A stretch of 64,000 bases of DNA, from positions 1 through 64,000 of the forward strand of contig JAREIK010016249.1 of the NCBI GenBank assembly GCA_029783825.1, given 5' to 3'. Positions 47,198 through 60,153 of this stretch are shown one piece after another (position 1 is the stretch's first letter; each line of letters starts with the position of its first letter). The position numbers and the translations under genes were made by a program. Source of the DNA: Sapria himalayana. Its lineage: Eukaryota > Streptophyta > Magnoliopsida > Malpighiales > Rafflesiaceae. The notes under the pieces are model-generated. The model made no database searches. It was not told the origin of the DNA and saw only the letters and a program-made list of their open reading frames with translations.

Positions 47198-50100
47198 ATG
47201 AAAGATATTATATGACCTAATCATCAATGGATGAATGTAAGACTAAAAGTTAGTTTTTGACTAATGAGTTAGTAGAGGGGGTTGAAAAGTTTATTGGCAT
47301 TTTTGAAAAATAGCCTGAATTTTAGATAAAACAAAAATAAGATGCCCATGTAATATCCATAAATATCAAAATCAGAGTTTCTAAGATGTGGAAAATTTGC
47401 AATATCATCTTACAAAAATATATTTGTTATAGACTATTATATTTGGTATAAACATGAGGGAATTTGTTTTTCCACAAATAACTAAGCATTATTTACAAAA
47501 GGCAAAAATTAAAGATTCCTCACAAGAAGATATTTTATTTTAAATTAGCTCCTTGTTTGCAAAAATTATTTGTATATGAAGCTACTACTAATGATATTAG
47601 TTGGCAGAAAGAGGATATTATTGAAGTTGACATAAAGTAGCAATTCTCAAATTATCTTTCTTGGAAATATTTGATGATTGTCATCCATCTTTTGTAGATG
47701 AAAGTTGAAATATTAGATTAGGGCTATATATAGATGGATTTCAGTCATTTGGATAAACAAGGAAACAATACTCCTCATTGTCTATTATTATTTACACCTT
47801 ATAATTTATAACCATGTATGTGCATGAAAGATGAGTACATGTTTATGCGTGTTATCAAGTCTAGTCCAAGAAATCCAAAAGGTAAATTAGATATTTTATT
47901 GCAGTCCCTTATAGTAGAGCTCAAAATTTTGTGGAAGGATAGTGTCAAAACATATAATATATCTAGAAAGCAAAATATCAAAATGCAACCATCACTTATG
48001 TTGACTATAAGTGACTTTCCTGCATATTGAATATTGTCAGAATTGATTACTGTAGAGAAATTAGTTTGTCCTTATTGCATGGAGGTCTCAGATGCATTTT
48101 ATCTAAGCAAAGGAGGAAAGACTTTTTTTTTTGATAACCACCAAACATTGTTACATGTGGAACATCTATTTCGGATGAATATTGATGCATTTAGGAAAGG
48201 CAATAATGTTGATAAAAGTGTACCACCATTGATGATATATTAAAAGTAATTGAAAGTTATGGGTTCAAAATATTATGGATGTTGATGTAGATTACTTTAA
48301 TGCACAAATTTCTAAGAATTACCACTTTGTTCGGAAGAAAAAAATTATTTTTTGAGATATACCTTATTGGAAAACCAAACATATTAGACACAACTTAGGT
48401 ATTATGCACATTGAGAAGAACTTTTTTAATAAAATTTTTAATACTAGAATGAATGTGGAAGGAAAAAATAAATGATAATAGCAAATCAAGTGAGGATTTG
48501 AAAGAGTTATGTTTCTATCTAAAGTTGCATATCTACAAATTGACAAATAAATCTTTTAAGGCATGTTATAGTCTTGAAAATGATGCAAAGGAAGCTTTGT
48601 GCAAATGGTTATTAGATCTGAGATTTCCTGATACATATGCAGCTAACATAAGAAGATATGTTGATATGAAGAAGGATAAGTTATTAGAAATGAAAATTCA
48701 TAACTGTTATGTGTTTATGTAGAGGTTGATACCCATAATATTTCATGAATTACTTCCACAAACAATTTGGGAAGCATTTCCTAAAAATAAATATTTTTTT
48801 TAAAATCTCACTTGTAATGTCATAAGAAATAAAGAAATTTAGCAATTACAAAATGACATCCCCATTATTTTATGTAGACCTGAGCATATTTTTCCTTCTA
48901 GCTTCATTAACTCACTGGAATATCTCCCAGTCTACCTGCCTTATGAATCCTTGAATGTAGGCCATATGTAATAAAGGCTGATGTATCCATAAAAGAGGTT
49001 ATATATTTTTCTTTTGTTGATCTAAAAATTCTAATGTAGCTGATAATATTTTTTTTCTAATTTATATATATTTTAGATATCTTAGAAAATTAATAAATAA
49101 TGTTTGAAATAAAGCCAAAGTCAAAGTATGAATATGCAATACCTACTTGGTTGAAAAGGCTTAAGTATTTTGTGTGCACTACTTTCGGCCAAAATTGTTT
49201 CATCAACAAAACAAATGATCACCAAATCATGTATATGATATGGGATGGATTATAAGAAAATGAGATACTTTCCATTTTTATACATGCAGGTCAATCATAT
49301 GGTAGAGTAACATCAATATATTTTTTGGATGATCTAGAGTATCATGCAGTGCAACATACATTTTGGTGAAATGCTAAGAAATTATACCTTATATTGAGTA
49401 AGATTTATAAAAATTTCATATTCTCATTTATTTATCATTGTATACATTATAACATTTTAATATTTCAAAATACCTTCAATATTGTTTTTTTAAAATTAAT
49501 GCATTGGAATAAAGGCAAAGCAAACTTTATATTGATGATGCTAACAATACTGCATCTACTATTGAGTTTCAAGGTAGACTAATTAAAATTCTACACATAG
49601 AGTATCCATCTTTACCAATTAAAATAAAATTTTGTTTAAATATGAATGGTTTAATCATATTCCAAATATTGATACTATAATTCATCATTAATATAACTTT
49701 CTTGAAGTTCACCATAAAAAATATTATTATAAGTACAAGTCATTTATTCTTATGGTAAAGCCGAACAACTATGTTACACTATTTATCCAACCACAAGAAG
49801 AAATCCTTGTTGCTGGTGGGAAATAGTTAAAATAAAACCTAGATCAACTATTGAAGTTGTTGAAAAGATATTATTATCACTCTATCGCGTCTATCAGTAT
49901 TTTAATAGAATAATGTTGTATATATATTTTGTTTTGATAAACTATTTTGTATAACTAAATTATTTTTTGTTTCAATATTTTGTTAAGTACACGAAATAAA
50001 ATATTGAAAGGTTGGGAATGTAGCAATAACATAATAACGAGGGTCCCACTGGCCAGGGCTGAAGAAATTTTTGGAGTAGAACCCGGTCCATCCAAGTGAT

Positions 50101-50658
50101 CTGACCTGCTCCGTTATTGATATAATTATTTTTATTAATGTTTTTATGCGGTTGTAATTTATGCTTATAGAACTGTTTATCCTCTTTTTTTTCCTATGTG
50201 CATGATTTTTCTTCACGGCTGCTACTTCTTACAAATCTGTAAGATGTTTTTGGTTATAATCAATATATACATTAGTGTTTTTCTGGTGGAAATAGCTAGT
50301 CGTGCTAAATGACTAGTGAACCATATTAATTTTCGTGTTTCTACTTTGGTTTTTTTTTGTTTCTCGTGGTTTGCTAGATTGTGGTTGTGGATATATATCA
50401 TTTGTTATTTTTTTATTTTCTTCTTCTTTTGAATCTGTTTAATCATAAATGTGGAAGCAGAATTACCTAACAAATAACGTGGAACTTCATTTAATTGTTC
50501 ATGTGGTAAATGATATGCTTTAAATATTACTTGGTGAAGGTTGAAATTATTTGGATATTAATGATGACCATGTGGAAGAAGATAATGAGGAAGAAATAAT
50601 TATAGACTCAGGTGATAATGAATATTTAGATAGAGATGGATTTGTTATAAATTTTTAA
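47198..50658 (+). pseudogene. TNP2-like CACTA transposase of element III, heavily decayed
   Basis: The order of parts follows the other copies. The N-terminal piece is at about 47198-47460 (FLTNE-LVEGVEKFIG). The TNP2 core runs about 47700-48480 (NIRLGLYIDGFQ, MCMKDEYMFMRV, LDILLQSLIVELKILWKDS, PSLMLTISDFPAY, VCPYCMEVSDAF, LGIMHIEKN). DUF4218-like sequence is at about 48580-49000 (LRFPDTYAANIRRYVDMKK, FHELLPQTIWEAFP). DUF4216-like sequence is at about 49500-49870 and an acidic tail ends at 50658 (GDNEYLDRDGFVINF). Stops and frameshifts are more frequent than in the other copies, suggesting the oldest element of the window. Confidence 0.82.
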
Positions 50659-50859
50659 TGATGACTAGATATTTATTTACTTCCATGTTATTTTGTAATT
50701 CTTATTTTGTACTCATTATAATGTGGATGTTAAATTAACATATTTTAATTGTTTTTTTAAATTTTAATGTCTTTATTATTATGTTATATTATTATGATAT
50801 TTTCATAACATTTTTTTATTGTCTCTCTATATTTTTATATTTATGCAACTTGATTTAGC

Positions 50860-53560
50860 TTTCAATGCTAATCATTCAAGTTGTCGAAGATCTCAACATG
50901 TGATGAAGGTTAGAAGAAGTCAACTAATAGTCTGTGGAGAAAGATAACTACATTTATTCAGTAACAACAATACTACAAATGACTTTCTACAAGGAGGGGT
51001 GCAAGTGCTTTAGAAAATGAAGCAAAGCATTAATGCTGGGCCTTTAGAAGCTAAGCCTCATTCCACTCCCTCCAATAAATCTACTTAGCCTTAAGAAGAG
51101 GGGCCATGGCCTTAGTTAGAGTAATGCTTCGTAACTTCTCGGATCAACTATTTTAGCCCCTTGCCATGAGAGTAGTTGTATAGTAGTAAGGTCAACCTGA
51201 ATCTCACTAGCACTAGTGGGGCAGTCAGAATAGAGGTTAACATGAATTAGCTTTCCCTGCATTCAAAGCTTTAATCTTACTTTCTTCTTTCCTCGATCAA
51301 GAGCTTACAAAGTTGCTCACTTTGCCCATGTATGAGCTGTTTCCTGCCTTGGAACTCTTCTTAGATGCTGATTCTATAGTAGGAGATGAAGTCTTAGGTG
51401 CTTCCTTTGCCTTTTCATCTACCTAGTGGGAACAACATACACCTATTTGCTGCCGAAGCAGTAGCATCAATTATAGTTTTAAAAAGTTTTTCTTCATCTA
51501 GAACATAGCCTTCCTCATCACTAATGGTTGACTCTCCTTCTTCTACCTAATGGGATGAAAGCCTTCCTATCTCAAGTGAGGCAAAGCAAAGCTCAACTGA
51601 GCACCACATCCTAAACTCATAAACCTATTGGTGTTGCACACTCTCTTTTTATGAATCTTCACTCTTGACTCAGACTTCTAACCTGGATTAGTGGACTGAG
51701 AATGGCTACCCAAACTATGGAATACATCAGTCTTTTTGCTCTTATGCTGATTTGGCATTTGGCGAGTAATTTAACATATTCGGATACCCTATATTATTCC
51801 ATCTATCCCTGACTCAGCTGATTTTGAATGGATTTCCGTTCAACCCTTTCAAAGGAATCTTCCTTTTTGGTTGACTATCCATTGGTTGATGATGACACTT
51901 CTACATAAACCATGTATTCTCTAGTGGCATCTACTTTAAAGGTTAGCTTGGGGCTTCTCACTGTGATAGCATTAGGTAGCCGAAAAAGATATCATTAGTG
52001 AAATCCAGACTTACTTTTAGCCTCTATTTTGTGCTTGATCCTCAATTTATTCTATGTGAATAGTAAAAACTCCCAGCATTCCTCCTTCATACTCTCAAAG
52101 TCTATGAAAAGAGTGGACATACACTTGCTGAAGCATCAATTCATTTACACTCCATAAATTGACTCACTATTAGCGCATTTGCTTCTTTTCTTTAGAGGCT
52201 CATAAGAGAAACCCTTTTAGATGGGGTTGCGACATAAAGGAACCACTACGTACTCCCTAAAACAAAACTTCACGCCTATAATTTTTTAACATTGCACCTG
52301 GCTCCAAGGAGGAGGGACAGAGGAGGAGTATAGCTATTATTATCCTCATTTTGTGACATCATATCACTACAAGTTAATCCCCAGCTCAATATATCTCTTA
52401 ATAGATTCTTGTGCCAAAATGACCAGATAGGATAGGATAACACCCAACCTTCCAATAACTTTTTTTGAAACAACTATAACACATGGACTACTTCCACTAG
52501 GGATTTTATCCTAGCTCCAACTTCAGATTCATGGAAATCATCCTCAACCATTGCTTCCTTGAAAGAGCCAACCAAAGGAATATTGGAGTTTCAGCGCATA
52601 ACTCTTCTAAGGAAGGATGGCTTATTAAGAAATGGACCTATCTTTGTATTGATGGATGTTTAAAGTAGGAGAAGCTAATGGTTGAGATGGTAGAATTATT
52701 TCTCTCTCACTTATTTCTTTTTGATTTTTCATCACGATAAAAGAAGGACATCTTTCCCAACAAGTAGACTAGAAAAATTAGCTCATAGTCTAACTAGCTT
52801 GAGCTCCAGCCCAAGTCTCCAAATCAAAGCTTCGGAGAGCCTTCTCTCATGTGAAGAGATTCCTTATGTCTCTCCCTCAAACACATCTCAATTCCTTGAA
52901 TCCTAACAACCATTCATTTTGGGACCCCAGCCATGGAGAGAATAAAGGAATGCTAGTGGATTTCATTAAAAACAAGACCTTGCCAGCCTGACCTAATAGG
53001 ACGGATCCTTTCCAACCCAAAACCTTCTTGCTGAATTTTTTTTGTAACTTAATTCCAAAGTTCATCTCTTCATCTTCCAAGTATACCCTTCCGAAAGAAA
53101 TGAGCTATTGAACAACCAAACATATTCCATATGGCCCTCATAATGGGAATGGAGGATGAAGAAAGAATGTCGTACTTGTTTGAAAAGAAGGAAATAATAA
53201 GGTAGAGAAGTAAATTTTATAATACTGACCAACATTCTTATACTCTTATTTGCAAGGATTAGTTTGGACCAAGGTAGCTTCTAAACTTGCTAGTTTATCA
53301 GCATTATGATTTTGTGACCATGGAACATGCTCGACATTTACTTCGAGGAATTGACTTAGGATAGAAGCATGACTTTATGAAAGAAAAAAAAGGCTCGAGA
53401 TACCTCTTTTTTTATTACTTATAAATATGGTAAATTAGATGATCTTCTAGCTAGACCTTCGAGCCGTTAATCTCTTTGAAGACTGGATCACTACCACCAC
53501 TTCACTTATGATTTCTCAATCTCTATGAAAATGAATTATATTTTTTTTATTTTTTTTATT
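50860..53560 (-). other. Unidentified inserted stretch with retroelement trace
   Basis: This interrupts the expected move from the TNP2 gene to the TnpD-like gene of element III. It is less AT-rich than its surroundings. Minus-strand pieces include an acidic segment at about 51530-51420 (ISDEEGYVLDEEKLFKTI) and 53080-52877 (MNFGIKLQKKFSKKVLGWKG), neither recognised. The only family match is an RNase H-like fragment at 53374-53249. I found no long terminal repeats or target duplication, so borders are approximate. It may be a decayed LTR retrotransposon or a mix of captured sequence. Confidence 0.4.
53249..53374 (-). pseudogene. Retrotransposon RNase H C-terminal fragment
   Basis: One open minus-strand piece reads ILSQFLEVNVEHVPWSQNHN followed by ADKLASLEATLVQTNPCK. 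The pattern hydrophobic-x-HVPxxxNxxADxLA is that of the end of plant Ty3/gypsy RNase H domains, where the consensus is close to VPR-EN-ADALAKLA. Both ends run into stops. A LINE RNase H is a weaker alternative. Confidence 0.5.
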
Positions 53561-54250
53561 TTTTTTATGAAAATGAGTTTTTTATTAGATTTGCATTTTG
53601 TAATTAATTGGGACAGCCGAGTTAGTCACTCTTCTCTTTAATTCACAAACATTAAAGTGTGAAGGATCTTCTCTTGTATAGTTGTAAGTCATACTCATAT
53701 GTAGGAAAGTTTGGAATCACCTCATCATGGCATACATGAATTTACAATCATAAATATTTCATCTTTATCTTATTTTACATCGAAAGATATTGATAGTGTC
53801 ATCCCACCTATCTCAGGAGACTCATGCATTAGTACTATAATAGTGGTACCAAAAGGATATTCATAATCTACAATTTGCATGCCATGTAATGAAAAACTCT
53901 TCATTCGGCCAATAATTAACAATAAACAGTACATAGCTTTCTTAATTTTACTACATGCATTCATTTTCATTTTTCAATTTTTTTTATTTAAATTAAATAT
54001 AATTTAATATTCGAATGAAATTATAAGTATATTAAAATATTTGGATTTTAGTATTTTTAAATAATAACAACGTATGATATTGCTACTTATTGAACATTAT
54101 CATTTTGAATTAAACTAATTTTTTTTACAATGTTTTGGAAAAAAAATATAAATGAAATAAATTTTAACTTATTAGTAGTATAATTTGTACATTTTGTTTA
54201 TATGTATATGTACAAGCTGATATTAAATTACTTATAGATTTATTCATTAT
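53561..54250. other. AT-rich stretch, nothing firmly recognised
   Basis: It begins with (ATTTTTTTT)n-like runs and has a 66-codon minus-strand frame at 53970-53770 with no family match. It could be intron or interior of element III. Confidence 0.45.
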
Positions 54251-54254
54251 TCTA

Positions 54255-55700
54255 TTTATACAATCATGAAGATAACTAAAGAGAAACTAGTTATGGATGG
54301 TATAAAATGGAGCAAACTGCCCCAATGTATGAAAGAATTTTATTGGGAAGAATTTGAGGTACATTTTTCACACACTTTTTGATTTTCAATTTGGTATAAT
54401 GTGATTTAGTCTTAAAATAAATGCATTACAATGTATTATTACTTTATTTGGTTTTTGTAGAAAATGTAAAAATGGAATAACACTTTGGAGGTCTTAGTGA
54501 AGGATTCATGGAAACATGTGGTAAGTGTGAGATACAATGACAAACTTGGAAAATTGAGAAAAAATATGGTAAAGATGTAAAGCCTAAAAGTGTCCCCCTT
54601 AGTGTTTGAATAAAATAATGAGAAAATGAGAATAATGAGGAGTTCAAGGCCTCATCACAAATGGCCTCACATAATCATCGATCAGAGAAAGAAGGTAAAG
54701 GATCAGGACCTTCAAAATATATTCGAGTTTCAATTGCTGCGTACCAACATTTAGTAGATTTTGTATAATTAATTTTTATTTTTTGTTATTATATAAATTT
54801 TTTGAATCTAAATGATAATACCTGTATGATAATGAATGTGTACCTTAATAGTAACTAATATTTAGTTTCAGGAGGATGAGTTTGGACCTCCAGCCAACAC
54901 TGTTTGAGGTATTCAAGCGAATGCACAAGAAGAAGGATGAATAATTTGTGGACAACTACTCAAATGATATAAATGTGAGTTTCTTATTTTGTACTTATAG
55001 TTTCATTTTAAAATTGCAAATAATAAAAAAAAATTTTAAAAATTTACAATTTGGAATTACTTATAAATAAAATGCAAAGACATGTATATTTTTTTTACAT
55101 AACAGATGATTTATTATTTATGGACTCATTAAATATAATGACTAACTTCATTTTCATATTATTTTTTAATAGCAAAAGCATAGTTTCTTTTGCTAGTATA
55201 AAATTATTTTAATACATTAATTGATGAGTTGTGTTGTATTATAACAATTGTAGAAAGCTATGGAAAATATAGTTGCAATTGTTTAATAATTGATAGATTC
55301 TTCTATTCAGGTGCAAGAGATTATTGTAGAGCATATTGACATTTAGGCTATCAGAATATAGCTGAAAAAATATTTAGTGTATAGTCTTGCTTCACATGCA
55401 TCTACATTTTATCTAGGTCATGCTTGGAGTTCATCATCATCATCTTCTAATTACAATAATATGTATGATGAGAGATTGAATGAGGAGATGTAGGAAATTG
55501 AAGATCCATTACAAAGGAAAAATGAGGAGATACAACAAAAGAATGAAGTGATGCAAAAAAAGAATAAAAAAATTCAAAAGGAAATTGAAGAAATGAGAAA
55601 AAGAGAGGCTGATATATTTAAAAGAGAGGAGGAAAGTATGAAAAAGTGAGGATAAAATACAATAGAAGATTTTGAAGATGGAGAAAATAATGTGTAAGTT
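54255..55700 (+). pseudogene. TnpD/Transposase_24-like gene of element III, broken, 5' part displaced
   Basis: Exon-like pieces in family order: 54266-54358 (DGIKWSKLPQCMKEFYWEE, followed by GTACA), about 54465-54780 (KWNNTLEVLVKDSWKHV, then SKYIRVSIAAYQHLVDF), about 54871-54973 (PTLFEVFKRMHKKKDE, VDNYSND), and about 55310-55700, whose end is a Lys/Glu/Met-rich coiled-coil-like segment (QKEIEEMRKREADIFKRE). Its Gly/Arg-rich start is not found; the 50860-53560 stretch lies where it should be. Several stops are present. Confidence 0.7.
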
Positions 55701-55761
55701 AGTATATGCATCATCTATTTTTCATCATTTTGAAGAGGATCCATCTAGATCTCTAGATAAC

Positions 55762-55773
55762 AATACTCATTAG
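55762..55773. repeat. 5' target-site duplication of the LINE
   Basis: AATACTCATTAG here equals 60142-60153. The match continues as one mismatch plus CTAA on both sides. Confidence 0.9.
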
Positions 55774-55774
55774 G

Positions 55775-58700
55775 CTAAAGCTGAAAATATTAAAATCATG
55801 GAATAAGGAAGTTTTTGGAAATATAAATCTGAAAATAAAGCAAGCAGAAGAGAATGTAGAAAAATTAGAAATTGAATATGATAATAAAAATGAAGATAAG
55901 ATTAGACAAGAATTAAATAAGGCTAAAGCTGAATTGAGCTTAAAATTACATATTGAGGAGGTATATTGGAAACAACGAGCAAAAATTAAATGGCTAAAAG
56001 AAGGCGATAGAAACACTAAATTCTTTCATAATATGAGTAAAATAAAAACTCAGAAAAATAGAATTAAAGCTATAAAAACACGGAAGGAAAATGGATAGAA
56101 GAAGACAAGCAAATTGGAACTCTCTTTGAGGATTTTTTTAAATCACACTTATGTGGGCATGTGTCTCACGAAGGGAACTCCTTAATACAGGAGATCAGGG
56201 CTTCTATTACACAAGATCAGAATAAATGATGGAAAATATACCAGAGGAGGAAGAGGTAAAAAATGCGGTTTTTAATCTTGATAAAGATAGTGCAGCGGGC
56301 CCAGACGGCTGGAATAACTATTTTTATCAGTTAAATTGGACTATTATTAAACATGATCTAGTTTTAGCAATCGCCAGCTTTTTCGTCGGTGTAGATATCC
56401 CTAAAGCCTGGGCTAACTCATACATAGTTCTTATTCCGAAAAAAGACGTCCCTCAAATATGTGAGGATTTCAGGCCAATAAGCTTGTGTAATGTGATTTA
56501 TAAGATTTTAGCCAAAATAATTCAGATCAGGTTAAGTAATATTCTGCCATTAATAATCTCACAAGAGCAAACAGGTTTTGTTAAAAACAGACTGATGATT
56601 GAAAATATTAGGTTAGCATCAGAAATGTTGAAAAACATTTCAGCTAAAACAAGAGGGCATAATCTAGCAATCAAGCTGGATTTATCCAAAGCATTTGACA
56701 GGGTTGAATGGGATGTACTTTGCTTTGTACTGAGGAAATATGGTTTCTCCGAATTATGTATAGATTTAATTTATAGATGTGTTTCGAATGTTTGGGTTAG
56801 AATTATTATAAATGGAAATATAGGTGAAGAATTCAAACCAAAAAGAAGTCTAAGGCAGGGAGACCCCTTATCCCCCTTACTATTTGATATATATCTAGAA
56901 TTGTTAATTCTTAATTTAAACAAAAGAATGTCGGAAGGGAAAATTTTTACTTTTAGACAACCTAAAAACACTCCGAGAATAGGTTTTTTGGCCTATGCTG
57001 ATGATTTAATAATTTTCACAAATGCAAGTAAAAGTTCTATAATATACCTTATAGAATTATTACAACTATTTGAATTAGAAACAGGTCAGGTGGTAAATAA
57101 AAAGAAGTGCCAGTTTATACTAGGAAAAAAAGCTTTGGAGAGAGATTTAAACAAAACTAAAAATTTAACTGGTTTCACCCAAAATAAGGGAGCTTTAATT
57201 TATCTAGGCTGCCCAATATTTGAAGGAAAATTGAGAGAGGAATATTTAGCACCGTTACAAGAAAAAATGCGAAAGAAAATAGCAGGTTGGAAAGTAGATT
57301 TACTAGGATTTGGGGGACGGGTTACATTAATTTTGCACGTGCTTCAAAGCACGCTGGTTCATATCCTATCCGTAATACACCCTCCGAAGAAATTCACAAA
57401 TAAAATAGAAATGGAGATGGCAAATTTTCTATGGGGTAAAAAAGAAGGGAAGAATAAAACTCATTGGAAAAACTAGGGAGATATTTGTTATCCAAAAGCA
57501 GAGGCAGGTTTAGGAATAATCTCTCTACAAGATATGGCCACCGCATGGGACTGCAAAGGATGGTGGAGGTTAAAGGAAAATGACAGTCTTTGGGCAAAAT
57601 ATATGAGGGCAAGATATTTAGAAAAGCGGCCTAAGAAAGTTTCAAACAATTAGAAAGCCTTGGAAAAACAAAAGGAAAAAGTAGAATCCCACTCAATATT
57701 AAAAAAGAGTGGTTGGAAATGGATCCTAACACCACAAGGTAATTTTACACTTAAATCGGTAAAGGAATTAATTAGGAAAAAAAAGCCTGTTCATTCTATA
57801 TCTAAATGGGTCTGGAGGGCGGGTATACCACAGAAAATATGCTCGCTAGCATGGAAAGTAACTACAAATGCAATACCTGTGGATACTAATGTTAAATGAA
57901 AAGGCATTAAATTGGTGTCTAGATGCGAATGCTGCTTAGAGGAAGAAGAATCTATGGATCATCTATTTTCGAAAGGTAAAATTGCCATGCAGGTCTGGAA
58001 GAAATTTGATGAAACAAAGCAAATCATTAAAAGAGAAGATGGTATAATTGAACGAATTAAAACATGGGAAAAAGTAATCTCTACTAATCCTACTAGAATC
58101 TAGCTCAATATGCACTTACCATATGTAATAATATGGTGTATATGGAAGGCACGAAATAGGAGTAGGTTTGAAGGAAAGAAAATGGACACGAATGCAATAT
58201 CACAAGAAATCAGGCAGGAAATAAGTAACATTTCAAATATTAACCCTGTAATTTTAAATAAAATAGACAAAGAAAAGAAAGCTGAATGGGAATGGTTCCT
58301 AAATATAAAAATAAATAAACAATATTGGGCGAAAAGTATCTCTTGGCATAAACCCCCGGAAGGAAAACTCTCCTTAAATACGGATGGAAGCTTTAATAGG
58401 GACACAGGTATAGCGGGAGGAGGTGGTTTAATAAGAGATTCTACAGGGACAGTTATGAAAGCTTTTACTACAGTTAGTGTAGCAGCCTCGGCTCTACATT
58501 CAGAAATTAGGGCATTAAATTTAGGTTTAACTGTTTGTAAAAAATTAGACTATAAGAATATTCAAATACAGGTAGATTCATTGTTATTAGTCAATTTAGT
58601 AACAAAGAAAATATCTCTTTGGAAACATGAAGAGGAATTAGAAATTATTTTGAATCTCATAGAAGAACTGAATGCATCAATATTACATATATATAAAGAG

Positions 58701-58847
58701 CTAAACACCCCGGCAGACAATCTTTCAAGGCTAGGTTCGCAAAAAGGAGAAGCAGAATATGATGAGGTTACTCTGCCGATAAAAATAAAAGGCCTAGTGG
58801 AACTAGACAAGAATGCAATTCCCTATGTAAGAGTTAACAAGAAGTAG
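55775..58847 (+). pseudogene. LINE ORF2 remnant: reverse transcriptase and RNase H
   Basis: Post-endonuclease linker at 55775-56092 (SWNKEVFGNIN, WLKEGDRNTKFFH). Frameshifts occur near 56092 and 56225. The main frame from 56226 carries the reverse transcriptase: DSAAGPDGWNNYFY, LIPKKD, FRPISLCNVIYKI, AIKLDLSKAFDRVEW (first catalytic Asp), LRQGDPLSPLLF, FLAYADDLIIF (catalytic pair). A zf-RVT-like region follows at about 57740-57990 (WVWRAGIPQKICSLAWK, CECCLEEEESMDHLF). RNase H is at 58370-58740 with its acidic residues in LNTDGSFN, LHSEIRALN, IQVDSLL and PADNLSRLG. In-frame stops at 57474 (TAG), 57651 (TAG), 57897 (TGA) and 58101 (TAG) break it. The natural stop is probably 58845-58847. It is inactive but retains its catalytic motifs. 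Confidence 0.93.
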
Positions 58848-59440
58848 AAAGTGAGAGGCAGTTAAATATTAATAGATTATATAGGTATAACAGAAGAGGA
58901 AAGGTTAACGGTAAAAATGGGGTTCTCTTGGGGAATATGGTATAGATGTATTTGTCATTCTTAGCAGCGCAAGCTCATTCAAAGCTTCATTTAATGGGAG
59001 GCAAGATTGGTTGGCACATACAGTCTAATTTCTTTGTTTATTGTATGTTTAAAGCTTTATTTATGCTTATGATGGGGTACAGGTTTGCATGAAGGATCTG
59101 TCTCTACAGTAAACTAATCTGAATTGGTATTTTTCTTGTAGTTTGTATTTTTGTACTGCTGTTTTTCTTAGCAGTAGGGTCAGGAAAGTAGATGGATCCG
59201 GCAATGCTCAAGTTTTTGTGTTAATCTTCTGAGTCTGTATTAATTTTAGTTATTTAAATGTTATGATGGATGTGTTATAATGTGTGAACATGTCTGAAAC
59301 ACAAGTGGATGTGTTATAAAGTATGTGTTAATTTATCAAAAGTATATAGAAATAGTTAGAGTCTGTCATAGTGTGAAAGTTGTATGTTGTACATGATGTT
59401 AAAGCTGTTGCACGGATATGCTGCGCAGATATGCTGCTGT

Positions 59441-59624
59441 ACTGATGTTAAAGCTGCACCTCTATGGCTGGAATGAAGCAGCTGGACTGAGGGAATGAAG
59501 GCTGCTAGATGCTGAAACTGTATGGCTGCTATACTGATGTTAAAGCTTCACCTGTATGGCTGGAATGAAGCAGCTGGACTGAGGGAATGAAGGCTGCTGG
59601 ATGCTGAAACTGTTGCAAAATAGG
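59441..59624 (+). repeat. Two tandem 92-bp units in the LINE 3' UTR
   Basis: ACTGATGTTAAAGCT begins at 59441 and 59533, both followed by TATGGCTGGAATGAAGCAGC and GAGGGAATGAAGGCTGCT. The surrounding sequence to about 59700 is rich in GCTGCT-AA variants that look like older decayed units. Confidence 0.9.
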
Positions 59625-60141
59625 CTGCCGAAAAAGCTGCTGAAGCTGCTGAGTAAGGCTAGCCAAAAAAGCTGCTGGAATATGGCTAGAATAAGGCTGC
59701 TGAAAGGTCTCGTGGTGGCAGAATACCACATGACTCTCTCTAATATTAAGCTAAAGTGGAAGCTTTAGTGAGCTTCTCAAAGGCCTGAACACTTGCCTTT
59801 GACAGTACTTTCAAGTTAGCACAAGGTGTGAAAACATGGGGGGGATCAAGAACGATTCAAAGGCTGAGCTCCCAAAGTCAAGTAAAGAAATTAAAAGAAG
59901 GCTTCACCAGAGAAACATAGCATCAAAGTTCTTCAAAAAACAGCTTACTCGAAAGCAAGAATAGAAAAATAAAATAGATTTGGAAAATAATTTTAGGTAG
60001 AATAATGAACAATGTATTTCTTTATTTGAAAAAAAAGCATAGGAAAGGGTGTAAGCGGGGAAAGGGTAGACTTAGTTTGTATAAATGGTATTCCTCCGCC
60101 AAAAGAGAGGGTTAAATTAATAAACAAAAATGTAAAAAAAA

Positions 60142-60153
60142 AATACTCATTAG
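60142..60153. repeat. 3' target-site duplication of the LINE
   Basis: AATACTCATTAG directly follows the A run that ends the LINE and matches 55762-55773. Confidence 0.9.

Larger units (their letters stand above)
55774..60141 (+). mobile_element. 5'-truncated L1-type LINE retrotransposon
   Basis: Inserted in element III downstream of its TnpD-like gene. It starts directly in the linker after the endonuclease, carries the reverse transcriptase, a zinc-knuckle-type region and RNase H, then a 1.3-kb 3' UTR, and ends in an A run at 60134-60143. The 12-bp duplication AATACTCATTAG flanks it exactly. ORF1 and the endonuclease domain are absent, as is usual after incomplete reverse transcription. Confidence 0.93.

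Noticed and set aside
52721..53080. Possible host gene on either strand (61 and 67 codons)
   Set aside because: The frames are short, flanked by stops, have no recognised domain, and lie in a decayed insertion inside a transposon.
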